From: Lepidostoma basale
Lineage: Eukaryota > Arthropoda > Insecta > Trichoptera > Lepidostomatidae
Direction of reading: 5' to 3'
DNA: 64,000 bases
Assembly: GCA_022606425.2 (NCBI GenBank)
Contig: JAHDVF020000676.1
Span: forward strand, 248,001 to 312,000
The notes beneath the pieces are model-generated. The model saw only the letters and a program-made list of their open reading frames with translations, had not been told where the DNA came from and did not search any database. Below, piece after piece: positions 1 to 10,144 of the stretch. Numbering within the stretch: position 1 is the stretch's first letter; every line of letters begins with the position of its first letter. The translations under genes were made by a program, and so were the position numbers.

Positions 1-406
1 AGAGCTTGTTTACAACAGTATGTGGACGCTACACCAACCGTGGGCTCCACAGCTCTCCAGCAAGGTCACATCTATGGAGAGCTTGTTTCAAACAGTGTGG
101 CATGGCCTTTAGCAATAATCGTGTGCCAGGATCGAAGAGACGTTGACTTGAATCGAAGTGCAAATTTAGTTATATTCCAATAATATGGCGATACCCGTAA
201 TATAATAAGATAATTCCGTTTCCTCCGAGTATAATAGGAAAATTTCACTAAGGTTGAGTTATGAAATGATACTAACAAAATGTTTTCATTCGAATCTTCG
301 AATGCCACGAAATTATTCCACGGCTGAATGTACACCGCCAGCGGCGACGGTGGAGTGGTAGCGTGGTGGATCAGGCTTGTTGAGAGTATGAAACATGAAC
401 CTTAAG
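1..406. other. No gene recognised
   Basis: No protein family or mobile element was recognised. The only structure seen is a degenerate direct repeat: a segment beginning AGAGCTTGTTT and ending near TGTGG occurs at about 1-25 and again at about 76-102. Confidence 0.5.
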
Positions 407-1147
407 GCCCGTAGCACACCTCCGCTGCGAAACCATAACAGCGGATCCGCAGTAATTTCGCCACGTCTTGTCCGTATGTAAGAGAAGCGGAACACTAGCG
501 GAACTGCCTGTTCTAACGCATACATTTGACTATAATTCTATCTCTTTCCCCGCGCGGTTTCGTCGATCTGCTCCGACGCCGGCCACACCTCCGCGCTCCG
601 GCCGCCATCTATTTGAGGTGCCGCGTTGTGTCCGCACGTGTTTGTGGAAGTCGACAAAAATAAAAAGCGAAACTTAATTTTTTTCATAAAATGGACGTTG
701 ATTTTACAGAAAAATTAATTCAAGAGGTCAGAAATAGACCTATTCCCTATTTATTAAATCATCCAGACTATAAGTGGCTTCAAAAGATTATGTAATTCTT
801 CAAAACTCTCTGGGCTCATTCTAAAATATGTATAGAAACATTAGAAACGATCTTCATGTGACTCTTGTTCTTTACATAGTCGGTTTTCTCCTAATATCTT
901 CATTTTTTCATTAATCTCGTGCACCCAAATTCTACGAGTTTTATGCCTCTTCAAAGTTAGAGTCCACAATTATATTGCTTCCTCCTCTGACTCTTATAAC
1001 GACGATATTTCGCTCCGATTGCCTCAACTCAACTGACTCGCTTGACGTTCCGCCGCCCAGTTCCGCTACTCAATCTTCACTTGATCGCAGCGGAATCCAT
1101 TCAGCGGTTCCGCTACTCGTATTCCGCAGCGGAGGTGTGCTACAGGC
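407..1147. mobile_element. Harbinger-like non-autonomous element with terminal inverted repeats
   Basis: The ends are inverted copies of about 25 bp, reading GCCYGTAGCACACC then TCCGCTGCG, at 407-433 and 1122-1147. Between them is a MADF-domain reading frame at 691-795. PIF/Harbinger elements often carry a MADF or Myb-like second gene beside the transposase, and no transposase is visible here, so this looks like an internally deleted or non-autonomous copy. A target duplication is not clear: the left flank is CTTAA and the right flank is ATGAG. The superfamily is inferred mainly from the MADF fragment; the inverted termini are seen directly. Confidence 0.55.
691..795 (+). pseudogene. MADF-domain fragment
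   Basis: A 34-codon frame begins with ATG at 691, preceded by CATAAA, and ends with TAA at 793-795. Residues 4-17 read DFTEKLIQEVRNRP and are followed by a tyrosine-rich PYLLNHPDYKW stretch, which matches the start of a MADF domain (acidic residue, LI-x-x-V, RP, then the HPDYK turn). MADF domains are about 80-90 residues long and bind DNA, so this one is cut short. It lies inside an element with inverted ends and is probably the remnant of that element's accessory DNA-binding protein rather than a host gene. Confidence 0.6.
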
Positions 1148-1289
1148 ATGAGGGTACGGCCACACCGAAGTGCCAGAGTAGGAGTCAAAATAAACACCCG
1201 GCAAACAAACGTATGGCGCACTATGGGACCGGCCACACTATACGCTCCGCGCCACAGGGCGTGATCGCAAGCGAACAGTCTCTTGGATA

Positions 1290-1730
1290 ACTTGGGATAA
1301 TTGAACTGGGGATAAATAGTTTACAGATAAGGAGGGATGGGTGCACACTTAACCGTTTCTTCAAACTTCTTTGAGAATTCCGTCATCTTGGAGGCTATCC
1401 ACCTTTATGTTCCGGATGGTTATCTTCGACAGCGTCAGCACAGACTGTTTTATCTCTTTAGCGTGCAGAACCAACCTGCCTCTGGTGATGTCAGTGAACA
1501 TGATCACTTCGGAGATCGACGTCTTTAATATTCGTAAAAATACGTTCAGAAAACAAACCCTCCTGACTTTGGAGAGTATATTGTATTCCTAATGTCGAAC
1601 CATCTCTCATGCGTACCTGGTATTATATATTTATTATATTTTACCTGTTCTCGACAGATGTCTTAAGCTATAATAATTGTTTGTAGTATCTTTTGAGAAA
1701 TAAAACTGATTTTAATTGATTTGACAGCGT
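1290..1730 (+). mobile_element. 3' end of a jockey/CR1-type LINE
   Basis: This segment is a diverged copy of the 3' end of the longer LINE at 59757-61925: both contain GTTTACAGATAAG, the coding stretch ILEAIHLYVPDGYLRQRQHR, and an end of the form AATAAA-CTGATTTT with TGATT-like repeats. The reading frame is broken; pieces lie in two frames at 1337-1528 and 1371-1592. It is 5'-truncated as expected for target-primed reverse transcription. Confidence 0.75.
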
Positions 1731-1874
1731 TATCAAATTATTTTAGTTGAAAATGTCACGCTATTGATCAAGTTTTTATATTTAAAAACGTTAGAATCAA
1801 AAAATAACACTGTTTTTGTTCCCTTTTTTATTTTATTAAATATCTTTATACAATACAATAAAAATATTAGACAA

Positions 1875-1906
1875 GACAGTGTTTCAGAGGTGACCTCCAT
1901 CTTCAG
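1875..1906 (-). ncRNA. Hammerhead-like motif, family D, left copy
   Basis: Read on the minus strand: core CTGAAGA, an extra T, stem II GGAGGTCACCTCT, GAAA, a short stem III CACTG and the triplet GTC. The core is canonical (CUGANGA). The first base after the cleavage site is T instead of G, so the first stem I pair is lost. Confidence 0.5.
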
Positions 1907-2145
1907 GTGTAAATACTATAATATAAACAAAGCAAGACTTATTTATATAATATATAGAAAAAATATTATGACTAATCCTTAAAATTACAAGAACTAATAA
2001 CCGCGGGGGAAAACACACATTTTTTTTTCTCCAGGTTTCTTCCCTTATTAGTCCTCTTCATTTTTAGGATTAGTCATAATTCATAATATTTTATCTATAT
2101 ATAATAAGTATTGTTTTGTTTACATTTTACAATAGTTATATATTT

Positions 2146-2185
2146 ACACCTGAAGATGGAGGTCACTTCCGAAACATTGTCGTGT
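2146..2185 (+). ncRNA. Hammerhead ribozyme motif, family D, intact core
   Basis: All core parts of a type I hammerhead are seen. Core CTGAAGA is at 2150-2156, an extra T at 2157, and stem II GGAGG/CTTCC with loop TCA at 2158-2170. GAAA follows at 2171-2174. Stem III is minimal (A-U and C-G closing ATT), and cleavage would follow C2181 in GTC. Stem I closes with ACAC (2146-2149) against GTGT (2182-2185), four Watson-Crick pairs, with a further ATAT/ATAT match beyond a small internal loop. Hammerheads with very short stem III are established for Penelope-like retroelements. Activity is not shown; this is a structural call made by eye. Confidence 0.6.
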
Positions 2186-2419
2186 CTAATATTTGTATTG
2201 TTTCAAGTTATTTAATCAAATAAAAAGTGCAATAAAAACAGTGTTATTTTTCAACTCTAATGTTTATCGTTATTTTTCAATTCAATTCCAATGTTTTGAC
2301 AGTGGAATTCCACAGTGTTAACGCCCAAACTTTCAATAAACTTAAAGGAAATGTAAAGGGTTATCACAACGTTAATGGTAAAAAATATATAAACTCATAT
2401 TTGTTTTCAAATCTAATAT

Positions 2420-2738
2420 TTCTTTAAAGGATTAATTGTATCTCAATAGAGACTATTTGGAAACAGAGTACGGTAGTCGAGGCGTTTACAGGACTTATGA
2501 CCTGTCATTGGTTGGGTTAAGCGATCACATTATATTTAACAACATTCACCATTCCGCCCTTCTTACGTAAGAAGGGCGGAATGGTGAATGTTGTTGAACA
2601 TAAAGTGATCGCTTAACCCAACGACTACCATACTGTTTCCAAATAATTTACATCTTCGTCTCTATTGAGATACATTTAATCCTTTAAAAATGATTAACCC
2701 GCAATGGGTTAAAATCCAGTATTTGTCTACAAGTATTT
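2420..2738. repeat. Palindromic MITE, family M1
   Basis: The centre is the palindrome TTACGTAA at 2563-2570, and the arms read outward through CTTCTTAC/GTAAGAAG, GTGATCGCTTAACCC and TCTCTATTGAGATAC to AATCCTTT. The right arm is longer and ends in ATCCAGTATTTGTCTACAAG. Copies of the same family occur at 37400-37560 and 37785-38086. No coding capacity and no hammerhead-like module was seen. Confidence 0.75.
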
Positions 2739-3059
2739 GTATAAAAAAAAACTAATTCTAATATTTCTTTATTTTACATAGAGTAAAATTTTCTAATAAA
2801 TTGCGCAGAATCAAATAAATAAACAAAACTTCAAATCGTGACGTTTTCAAATGAAATAATTTAATAACTCTGTCAAATCAGTCTGCCGTTTTCAGACAGA
2901 GAGCAAGCGAGTCATTAACTGTAACACCTAGGTGTGGCCGTAGCTTTAGAGATTATTTAATTTTTTAAATATTTTGATAATTTCAACACCTACATTAGAG
3001 TAATAACCGTATTCATTTTGTAAAAGTAATATTAATTTAAACACCAATATTACTAAAAC

Positions 3060-3225
3060 TATGGAAAGGAAAAAGAGGCATCGGTCGACCTCAAAAAAGT
3101 CTGACGACATAATTCAGGTCGGGGGAAGATGGGTGAGATTGGCGCAGGATAGAAGAAAATGGAGACTTTTCGGAGAGGCCTACTTCCAGCAGTGAAGAGA
3201 TGGATAGGAAGAAGAGTTTACTAAA
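3060..3225 (+). mobile_element. 3' end of an RTE-type LINE
   Basis: The translation from 3060 contains KSDDIIQVGGRWVRLAQDR and then WRLFGEAYFQQ before a stop, followed by a GAAGAAGAG tail. This is the usual C-terminal signature of insect RTE reverse transcriptases (RW-x-DDI ... AQDR-x-x-W-x-x-LGEAYVQQW). Only the last 45 or so codons are present. Confidence 0.7.
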
Positions 3226-3407
3226 AAAATACTACATTAAATATGTCAGCAAAGTTTTAATGCCAATCCTTGTGTATGAAACTAGCAAAATAAGGATGCA
3301 ATCAAATAATAAATGTGCACATATAATAATGATGTAAAACTCCACATTAAATAATTAATACGAATGAAAATGCCTATTTTAAAAAAGTTTTATTATAGTA
3401 TACTTCA

Positions 3408-3525
3408 TGGGAATGACATGTTTCGCCTTACTAAAGCATTATGAAATGTTTGATAAGATGATTAATTCATAAAAATGGCGCTCTAAAAATCATCCAATTT
3501 ATTATTATTATTATTATTATTATTA
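3408..3525. repeat. Family C motif and a CR1/L2-like (TTA)n tail
   Basis: At 3415-3445 on the minus strand lies a decayed family C hammerhead-like module: TTCATAA, T, GCTTTAGTAAGGC, GAAA, CATGTC. At about 3465-3525 on the plus strand ATGGCGCTCTAAAAATCATCC and a (TTA)n run match the tail of the CR1/L2-like fragment ending at 46695. Confidence 0.5.
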
Positions 3526-3529
3526 GCAT

Positions 3530-4724
3530 GGCAAAACATATCATTCTTATAAAATATAATAAAATTTCTAGAAAATATTCGTATTAAATTCAAATTACTC
3601 AAATAACGGAGCACACAATCAAGACAACCCTATTTTTGAATGTGAAAGAGTGTAGAGAAAAATGTTAGGTTAGGAAAATGCGTCGGTTCATCCTCTCAAC
3701 AATGTTACTGGCCCGCCCCGTGGCCGTGTCCCGTGTACATACAGAGTAGCGTGTAAGGTAGCAACTAAGTACCGATAACATATTACGGAAAGCGATTACA
3801 AGTGTTCTTCATTTTGTAAATATTACCCTAAGAAATGTTTAATATTGTTATGTGGACTCAAGCGGTAGGTGCGATTGTTGGGTAGCTTTAATAAAAAATA
3901 ATGTAGCAGTCGATGTAATTAATACAAACTAATAAATACATCAAACTATTGCTGACTTTTATTGTGTCCACGGACGTGAACGGCGGGTGTTGGAGTCATT
4001 GGGTGATGAGACCCAATGTTCTTACAAAATTCTGGAAAACTTACCTATCGAAATTCTGCTGCTGTGAACTGTAAAGATAGTTAGGGAAAATATGAAGAAA
4101 AAAATATAACACAAAGTTTTATAAAAAACATATATAATTACAATATGCATGAATAAATAAATTACAAACCACAGATATAAATATTATTAGCTTCATATAT
4201 AAAACACATACATTTGTAAACATTATTTTTTTATTATACTTTATACACAATATACAAGAAACGAAATATATTAATGTTACGAAACATTCAGGCGAAGTGT
4301 CCACTAGTAATAAAACTTTTGCAAGTGAACTTGAAATAATGCCGAAGCAAACACGCCTTGCAAGCCGATACGGCACAGTCAGTGATAAGTTTTGCAAGCT
4401 GTTTATAAAGCGAAAGGCACTTGGAAAAGTTTTGTTTGCTAATGGACATTTGGCTCAATAAAAACTATATAGAAATGCGAAATGAGTAGGTACACACCAA
4501 AGAGATAACATTCAAAATGTTCAACGTCGTGAAATCTGATCAATTAAAAATTGAAATGAACGTTTTCCTGGCCAAAGGACATCAATACTCCAGCGAAAGA
4601 GAATTGAAAGGCTCCTGGCTGCATGATCTGTGATTTTATATTCTTGAAAAAAGTTTAGACCAATCAAAATAAGTCCAGAAAAAAATTAATCCTGATGAGA
4701 AAACCAATGTAACTAAATAGTTTT
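3530..4724. other. No gene recognised
   Basis: AT-rich sequence. Reading frames here are short and match no family I know. Confidence 0.5.
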
Positions 4725-4815
4725 ATAACTGTTGATGAAAAAACTTTATCTTTATATCACAATTGTATCTTACGACAGCTGTTTCATCAACCAATGTTGA
4801 CATCATCATCATCAA

Positions 4816-6470
4816 GGCCTAGAAGACTACGCTAAAAAAATTAAATATGATTGTGCCAATGGAATAACAACTTTTTTACAAAGAAATTCAAATAATAACA
4901 AACACAATGATCACGAATGGTTTACAGCATTGCGCATTAAAAAAGATCTTTCTTTAAATAATTTAATAATGTCTAAAGCAGATAAAGGCAAATTGTTGTA
5001 CTAACAAAAAGTGATTACTATAACAAAGCGAATGAATTTTTAAGTAACGATAGTTTCACATATTTGTTAAATGACCCAACGAAGAAATTCCAAGAAGACG
5101 TAAAAAGTAAACTCAAGACGTGTATAAATCTTATAACGGATAATACAAAGAAGAGTATAACATTGATGAACCCACAGATCCCAAGACTATACGGCCTACC
5201 CAAACTACATAAGAAGAACATCCCCATCAGATCTGTGGTTTCTTACAACCAGGCTCCATCTTACAATTTATCAAAAAAATTATGTAACAAATTTAATGAA
5301 TTAACCCATTTTAAACCTACCAATACAATAAAAAATTCATATGAATTAATTAGGCATCTTCAAAATATTTCCATACCACTAAATTCTAGATTGATGTGTG
5401 TAACCTGATCCCAAATGTGCCGACTGATGAAACATTACCATTAGTACAAAATATCCTTAAAAATCGTAATATACCCAATAATGTTATAGTTGAATTCATG
5501 TCCTTACTGAAAATTTGCGTTGGTCAAAACTATTTCACTTTTAATGAAAAAATACCCAATCAAACTTCAGGTTTAGCCATGGGCTCCCCTCTGTCTCCTA
5601 TTTTAGCCGATATTTTCATGAATCATTTAGAAGAACTTTTATTTACAAAACGTAATTTAATTTCCGATGTGTAGATGACATTTTTCACATATGGATAGGC
5701 ACTGATCGCCAACTAAATGTATTTAACAATTTTTTTAATTCTCTTCATAAAAACATAAAATTTATTACCGAATTGGACACAGACCATAGCTTTTTAGACC
5801 TTTCAATTACCATAACAGGCACCAAATAAGATTTTAACATCTTTCGAAAGTCATCTTATACCGATTCCATTATACATGCCACATCTCATCACCCTGACAA
5901 CCATTAGCTGGCTAGATTCCACTCCATGATTCAAAGGTTGTTAACAATCCCTTTAACCTCTCAAAATTTTAATCGCGAAAAAGATACTATTAAATTAATT
6001 GCTACTAATAATAGCTATCTATCATGGATGATCGATAACATAATAAATAAAATTTACACTTATTAATATTTTTATTCTTCAATAGTTTCGACTAAATTAC
6101 CAATGGAGGCGATTTTTATTTTTGGATGGAGTTTTCGATAATTTGAGAAATCTTCTGCCCAAAGACATAAAACAAGCGTTCTACACCCAAAACAATTTAG
6201 GACAAATTCTCGGAAATTCTAAAGACAAAGTGGAATCTACCAGATTAATTGTGAGGACTATGATGCCATGTATATTGGAAAGACGGGTCGATCATTTTTG
6301 AAGAGGTTATACGAACACAAAATTTCATACAAAAACAGAAACATCTTTTCGGAAATGGCCAATCATTGCGTGAATTGTGACCATCATTTCGAGACCAAAA
6401 ACACAAAAATTTTACATATAGCAAATAATCCTAAAAAATTAGAGAAATTAGAAAATTTAGAATTTTTAAG
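4816..6470 (+). pseudogene. PLE reverse transcriptase and GIY-YIG endonuclease, broken
   Basis: Order of visible blocks: MSKADKGK near 4970; PQIPRLYGLPKLHK near 5175; LIPNVPTDET near 5400, after a frameshift; GLAMGSPLSPILADIFM near 5570; then CVDDIFHIW near 5665, with the two catalytic aspartates. FRKSSYTDS lies near 5840. The GIY-YIG part reads MYIGKTGRSFLKRLYEHK at 6268, followed by the NHCVNCDHHFE block. At least four frameshifts or stops (for example at 5400, 5674 and 5827) break the frame. A further coding remnant, ending in YSKLKTFSLYNL, lies beyond the inserted LINE at about 7987-8110. Confidence 0.85.
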
Positions 6471-7953
6471 AGTGGTGGCCAGGTGGTTCTTGCATGGCTT
6501 TGCGGACTCCTTAACCAATGATTGGAGGAGGGGTATACTCCGCTGGACTGGAGGAGAGCAGTTATCATGCCTCTTTACAAGGGTAAGGGAGCCCGTGTAG
6601 ACTGTGGGAGCCACAGGGCCGTCAGTCTGCTGAGCTCCGTTGGCAAACTATACGGCAGGATACTGATAGAAAGAGTGAGGAAAGTGACATTTGGAAAGAT
6701 TTGGGATGTACAAGGAGCCTTCATGAGTGGACGTGGATGCATGGACCAGATTTTCGCACTCGGCAGTCTAACAGAGAAGGTTTTGGCCAAGGACCGAAAA
6801 CTTTTCTGTGCGTTTGTGGATCTGCAGAAAGCGTGTGACCGAGTTGATAGGAAAAAACTTTGGAAGGTCTTGGCCGAGTATGGAGTGGGCACAAAACTGA
6901 TTCACGCGGTCGCATCCCTCTATGAGGGAAGCACCGCTTGTGTCAGGGTTAATGGGGCTGTCACATCTTGGTTTGACATCACCAAAGGTGTCAAACAGGG
7001 CTGTGTGATGTCCCTGTGGTTGTTCAATCTATACTTGGACAAGTGTATGAAAGAACTTGAAGGCATAGACGCTGGTGCTTAGATAAATTGTTTGTCAGTC
7101 AGCTGTTTGTTATATGCAGACGATGCTGTGTTAATCGCTGACAGTAAAGAAAATTTGCAAGTCTTAGTGTCAAGGATGTATGAGGCATGCAAAAAGAGTG
7201 ACCTGGTGATGAATGTGTCTAAATCTAAAGTGATGGTTTTCGAGAAAGAAGAATGTATAACGATTTGTGATATAAGTGCGATGGGCGAGAAATTGGAGCA
7301 AGTTACTGAATTTACGTATCTGGGAAGCATGTTTACAAGAGACGGAAAAATGGAGAAAGACATCGAAAGGAGGGTTGGTGCTGGGAATAAAATAAATGGC
7401 GCACTCAAAGTCATTACTGCAGATAGAAATATATCCACAGAAGCAAAGATGGCAGTACACAATGGAGTTCTAGTGCCAACCCTCATGTATGGAAGTGAAG
7501 CTTGGAGCTGGCAAAAGAAGGATGAAAGCAGGATAAACGCCGTAGAAATGAGATCACTAAGAAGAATGTGCGGGAAAACGTTGTATGATAGAATACCGAA
7601 CGATGAAATAAGAAAGAAATGTAAGGCACTGCATCATGAATCACTGCATCATGAATAAAATTAAAAAAGGACCCCTGAGATGGTTCGGACATATGGAACG
7701 AATGGATGAGAGTAGAATGGTTAAAAAGTTGTACACAAGCAGCGTGAGTGCGAAAAGAAGCCGAGGACGACCGAGGAAAACATGGCATTACCAAATTAAT
7801 CAATTACTAAAAGGCGGCCACATTCGAAGTCGGAACAATCGACGTGCGTGCATGGTACGATGTATGGATGTAGAGGAAGCTCGAGAGGTATGCCAGGACA
7901 GGCCAGTGTGGCGATCCATATTCTCTGCCTACCCCTCCGGGGAAATGGCGTGA
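6471..7953 (+). pseudogene. Reverse transcriptase of the (TTAG)n LINE
   Basis: One frame runs from 6471 through the RT: YTPLDWRRAVIMPLYKGKG near 6534, the LQKACDRVDR block with the first catalytic Asp region near 6825, KGVKQGCVMS near 6985 and SCLLYADDAVLIADS near 7107, with the catalytic DD. An in-frame TAG at 7080-7082 interrupts it, most simply a CAG-to-TAG change since the frame is open on both sides. Near 7632 a 15-bp tandem duplication (CACTGCATCATGAAT twice) and a small deletion shift the frame; the C-terminal part continues at 7636-7953 with LRWFGHMERMDESRMVKK and GRPRKTWHYQI. Few lesions suggest a fairly young copy. Confidence 0.85.
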
Positions 7954-7980
7954 TGGTTAGTTAGTTTAGTTAGTTAGTTA
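6471..7980 (+). mobile_element. (TTAG)n-tailed LINE, 5'-truncated, nested in the PLE
   Basis: The element starts inside the reverse transcriptase (SGGQVVLAWLC) and ends in GTGATGGTTAGTTAG repeats. The flanks are GAATTTTTAAG (6460-6470) and GAAATTTTAAAG (7981-7992), an imperfect target-site duplication. The same family recurs at least ten times in this window, so it is the dominant LINE here. Its endonuclease, seen in the 20.5-kb copy, is APE-type, and the C-terminal WFGHMERMD...GRPRKTW block resembles RTE-clade proteins. Confidence 0.85.
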
Positions 7981-8270
7981 GAAATTTTAAAGGCCAAAAA
8001 ATGGTAACTAAATGTTATAAATAACCAAATTCCTTCTTATACCCCATTAGTATATAGTAAATTAAAAACTTTTTCCCTGTACAATCTTGCTAAAAAATAA
8101 TAATATTACCCTCAACTTCTTTTAATTAAAATATTTAGGTACCTAACTCAATTTCAGCAAGAACTTCAAAATTATATCAAAGAAATTATTCCAATTGTGA
8201 CATAGGAACAAATACACATAAAGATTCGAAAAAATACGAAAATTTGACATTTGATATATTATTGTAACAC

Positions 8271-8306
8271 CTGATGATGTCAACATTGGTTGATGAGACA
8301 GCTGTC
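8271..8306 (+). ncRNA. Hammerhead-like motif, family A, at the PLE 3' end
   Basis: Core CTGATGA 8271-8277, extra T, stem II TCAAC/GTTGA closing ATTG, then GAGA (8295-8298) where GAAA is expected, CAGCTG and GTC. Stem I could form from AC/GT next to the core and TTGTA/TACAA further out. The A-to-G change in the conserved GAAA probably disables this copy. Its position in the PLE terminal repeat is where ribozymes are known in this element group. Confidence 0.55.
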
Positions 8307-8499
8307 GTAAAATAAAATACAATTGTGATATAAAAACAAAGTTTTTTCATTAACAGTTATAAAATGTTAAAGTATCATAGTATTTCGGCCAAAACAATGG
8401 ACTACTATAATAGTATTTTGTAAGGTATACTATGATTAGATAAAATGCATAATACAAATCGCACTATCAACTTTACGCCTGGTAAGATATTTAATTTAA

Positions 8500-9280
8500 T
8501 TTCTGAATTATTATACCATCATGGTGGTTGGATCAATGGCAAAAGAAATAGTTTTTATTACCAATACAAATGCTCAATAATTTATCAATTCTATGAGGGA
8601 TACCACTAACGAACTAACGACGGTGTTACTGGATCCTAGCAATAAGTTTAATAAAGGACAGATTTGGTCAAAATATACCCAGAACGACTGAGATTCTAAC
8701 GGTGGTAAAGGGACATTAAAAACCTGGTCCATTCATTGACAAATATCTTGGACTTTAGAGAACGACACATCATAGTGCACTATAGTGCATTCTCCTCTTT
8801 GTCTGGGAATAACACTGCCCCCTGAAAGACGAACAGAACTTCTTAGGAGTCTTGGACCAATGACTCAGTTGATTCTGTATGCGAGGGAAGACCGCTTCAA
8901 GGAGAAGATGAAGTCAGTGGTGAAGGAAACCATCCAGATGTTACCCATGGCAGATGATATTTTACAAGCATTGTCCACGAAAAGACAGCCTAGCGAAGTG
9001 AAAAACCTCATGAGGGAATTAGGAGATTTACTTCTTTGGACAACGGCGCATGAAACTAACAAGATCTACCTGCCACTATTTATTTTTATCAGAATTTGGG
9101 ACCATGTTGACTATCACAACCTGTTCACATTTTCAGGCACAGGAGGAATCCTTTTATACAATCAATCAATCTCGGGTGTCACAACAGTAATGAGGAGTGG
9201 CAGTGATGCAACGAGGACGGGACAGGTTGTATTTCATGCCATCTTTGGGACTTACATTATGTAGCTTGAGTCCTTATCAC
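8500..9280 (+). pseudogene. Unrecognised broken reading frame, part 1
   Basis: I do not recognise the protein. The open part runs from 8785 to a stop at 9262-9264 (159 codons). The same frame upstream has a few stops but codon-like sequence back to about 8520, for example NSMRDTTNELTTVLLDPSNK near 8590. It is alpha-helical and charged (PPERRTELLRSLGPMTQ, LMRELGDLLLWTTAHETNK). No TE signature is present. A decayed virus-derived or TE capsid or nucleoprotein-like gene is possible, but that is only an inference from its isolation, its compact size and the absence of introns. Confidence 0.35.
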
Positions 9281-9398
9281 AAATAACCACAGTGAACAAG
9301 TGGTATTAGCGTCATGAAGTAAATGACGTCTTCATATAGGAAGGGCTACCAAGCCTAAAATCAATATACAGAATGTATTTTTTAAGTTCATTTCCGAA

Positions 9399-9734
9399 AT
9401 GAGTTCAGCGCTCAGGACTCGGAACTTGGGAACATCGTTACCCCAATCAATTGGGATATCAAGGTTTGCAGGTCAAACTGAAAGGCGCTTCTCTACAAGC
9501 TTTGTTAATTATATGACGGCGGGTAAGTCAGTTACCTCATATGGTGCGGACATATCCAGTTTGGCCTACGCTATCAAGGAACTCAGAATGTCAATTCAAG
9601 CTGAGCGAGAGACCATGGGTGTTCGAAAAATGGGTACCACCAACTGGTTCCGTATCGATGGCATTAATCTTGTTGAGTGCGACTTCATAGTAAAGGAAGG
9701 TTCCTCGTATTTCTTTGGTCGCGCAACTAAATAG
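9399..9734 (+). pseudogene. Unrecognised reading frame, part 2
   Basis: A 111-codon frame begins at ATG 9399 (SSALRTRNLGTSLPQS) and ends at TAG 9732-9734. It contains SLAYAIKELRMSIQAERE and ends FGRATK. It lies 135 bp downstream of the frame ending at 9264, on the same strand; the two may be pieces of one gene broken by frameshifts, or two genes of one insertion. No family recognised. Confidence 0.35.
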
Positions 9735-9811
9735 ATCTAATATGTTTTTTCATGTATACCTTTGTTTTTTTCTCTATTTGTATTTAATTTCTTTTTGATC
9801 CTGTATTAACT

Positions 9812-10045
9812 ATGTGCCTGAAATATCGCCCGTTAACCACATCACCGCAACAGAGAACAGGCAGATCCTGTCGGAGGAAGTATGTGGAGGTTCCCATAAT
9901 TCTCACAGGTAGCAAGGAAGGTACCTCCACGTGTGGTATTACTGAGAAAATAACACACCAGGTGCCCCTGGAAAAAACAAAGTCGACCAAACCTTCCACT
10001 ACAATGGCAAAAGAGAGAGGAGAGATAAGGCCTTGCCAAATGTGA
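9812..10045 (+). other. Unrecognised short frame
   Basis: A 77-codon frame rich in basic and polar residues (SPQQRTGRSCRRKYVEVP) follows the previous frame on the same strand. The codon pattern gives no clear sign of selection. Listed because it may belong to the same insertion. Confidence 0.2.
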
Positions 10046-10144
10046 TATGAAACAAGCCATTATTACTTGTGACATTATCATGGCTCGCATGAAATATCAA
10101 TCTCTCTTACCCGCCAACTAAACTATTGCATAAAGGGCACTAAA

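Larger units (their letters stand above)
1785..2268. repeat. Large inverted repeat (family D hairpin)
   Basis: Two arms of about 190 bp (1785-1982 and 2075-2268) are inverted copies, meeting at AATCCTT...AAGGATT. The outer ends both carry AACACTG with TTTTTGATT/TTTTTCAAC. Each arm holds a hammerhead-like module, described separately. Paired inverted terminal segments with hammerheads are typical of the pLTRs of Penelope-like elements, so I infer a solo pair of such ends. No coding sequence of that element is present here. Confidence 0.7.
1155..2942. mobile_element. Possible element bounded by a 12-bp inverted repeat
   Basis: TACGGCCACACC at 1155-1166 is repeated exactly, inverted, at 2931-2942. 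The interval holds a LINE 3' end, a large hairpin and a palindromic repeat, which would all be later insertions. The two 12-mers alone are weak evidence. Confidence 0.25.
4725..8365 (+). mobile_element. Penelope-like element (PLE) split by a LINE
   Basis: The two ends are inverted copies of one terminal sequence: at 4725-4810 (minus sense) and 8266-8365 (plus sense) both contain GTCAACATTGGTTGATGA, CAGCTGTCGTAA and CACAATTG/CAATTGTG. Between them are PLE coding remnants: a Penelope-type reverse transcriptase, then a GIY-YIG nuclease. A 1.5-kb LINE is inserted at 6471-7980; coding sequence of the same type resumes after it. The inverted end arrangement, RT type and GIY-YIG domain together are diagnostic of this group. 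Confidence 0.85.

Noticed and set aside
3660..3680. TTAGGTTAGG near 3665
   Set aside because: Only two units; too short to mean anything.
7957..7980. Telomere-like TTAGG repeats
   Set aside because: The unit is TTAG, and it always follows GTGATGG at the end of one LINE family; it is a LINE tail, not telomeric sequence.
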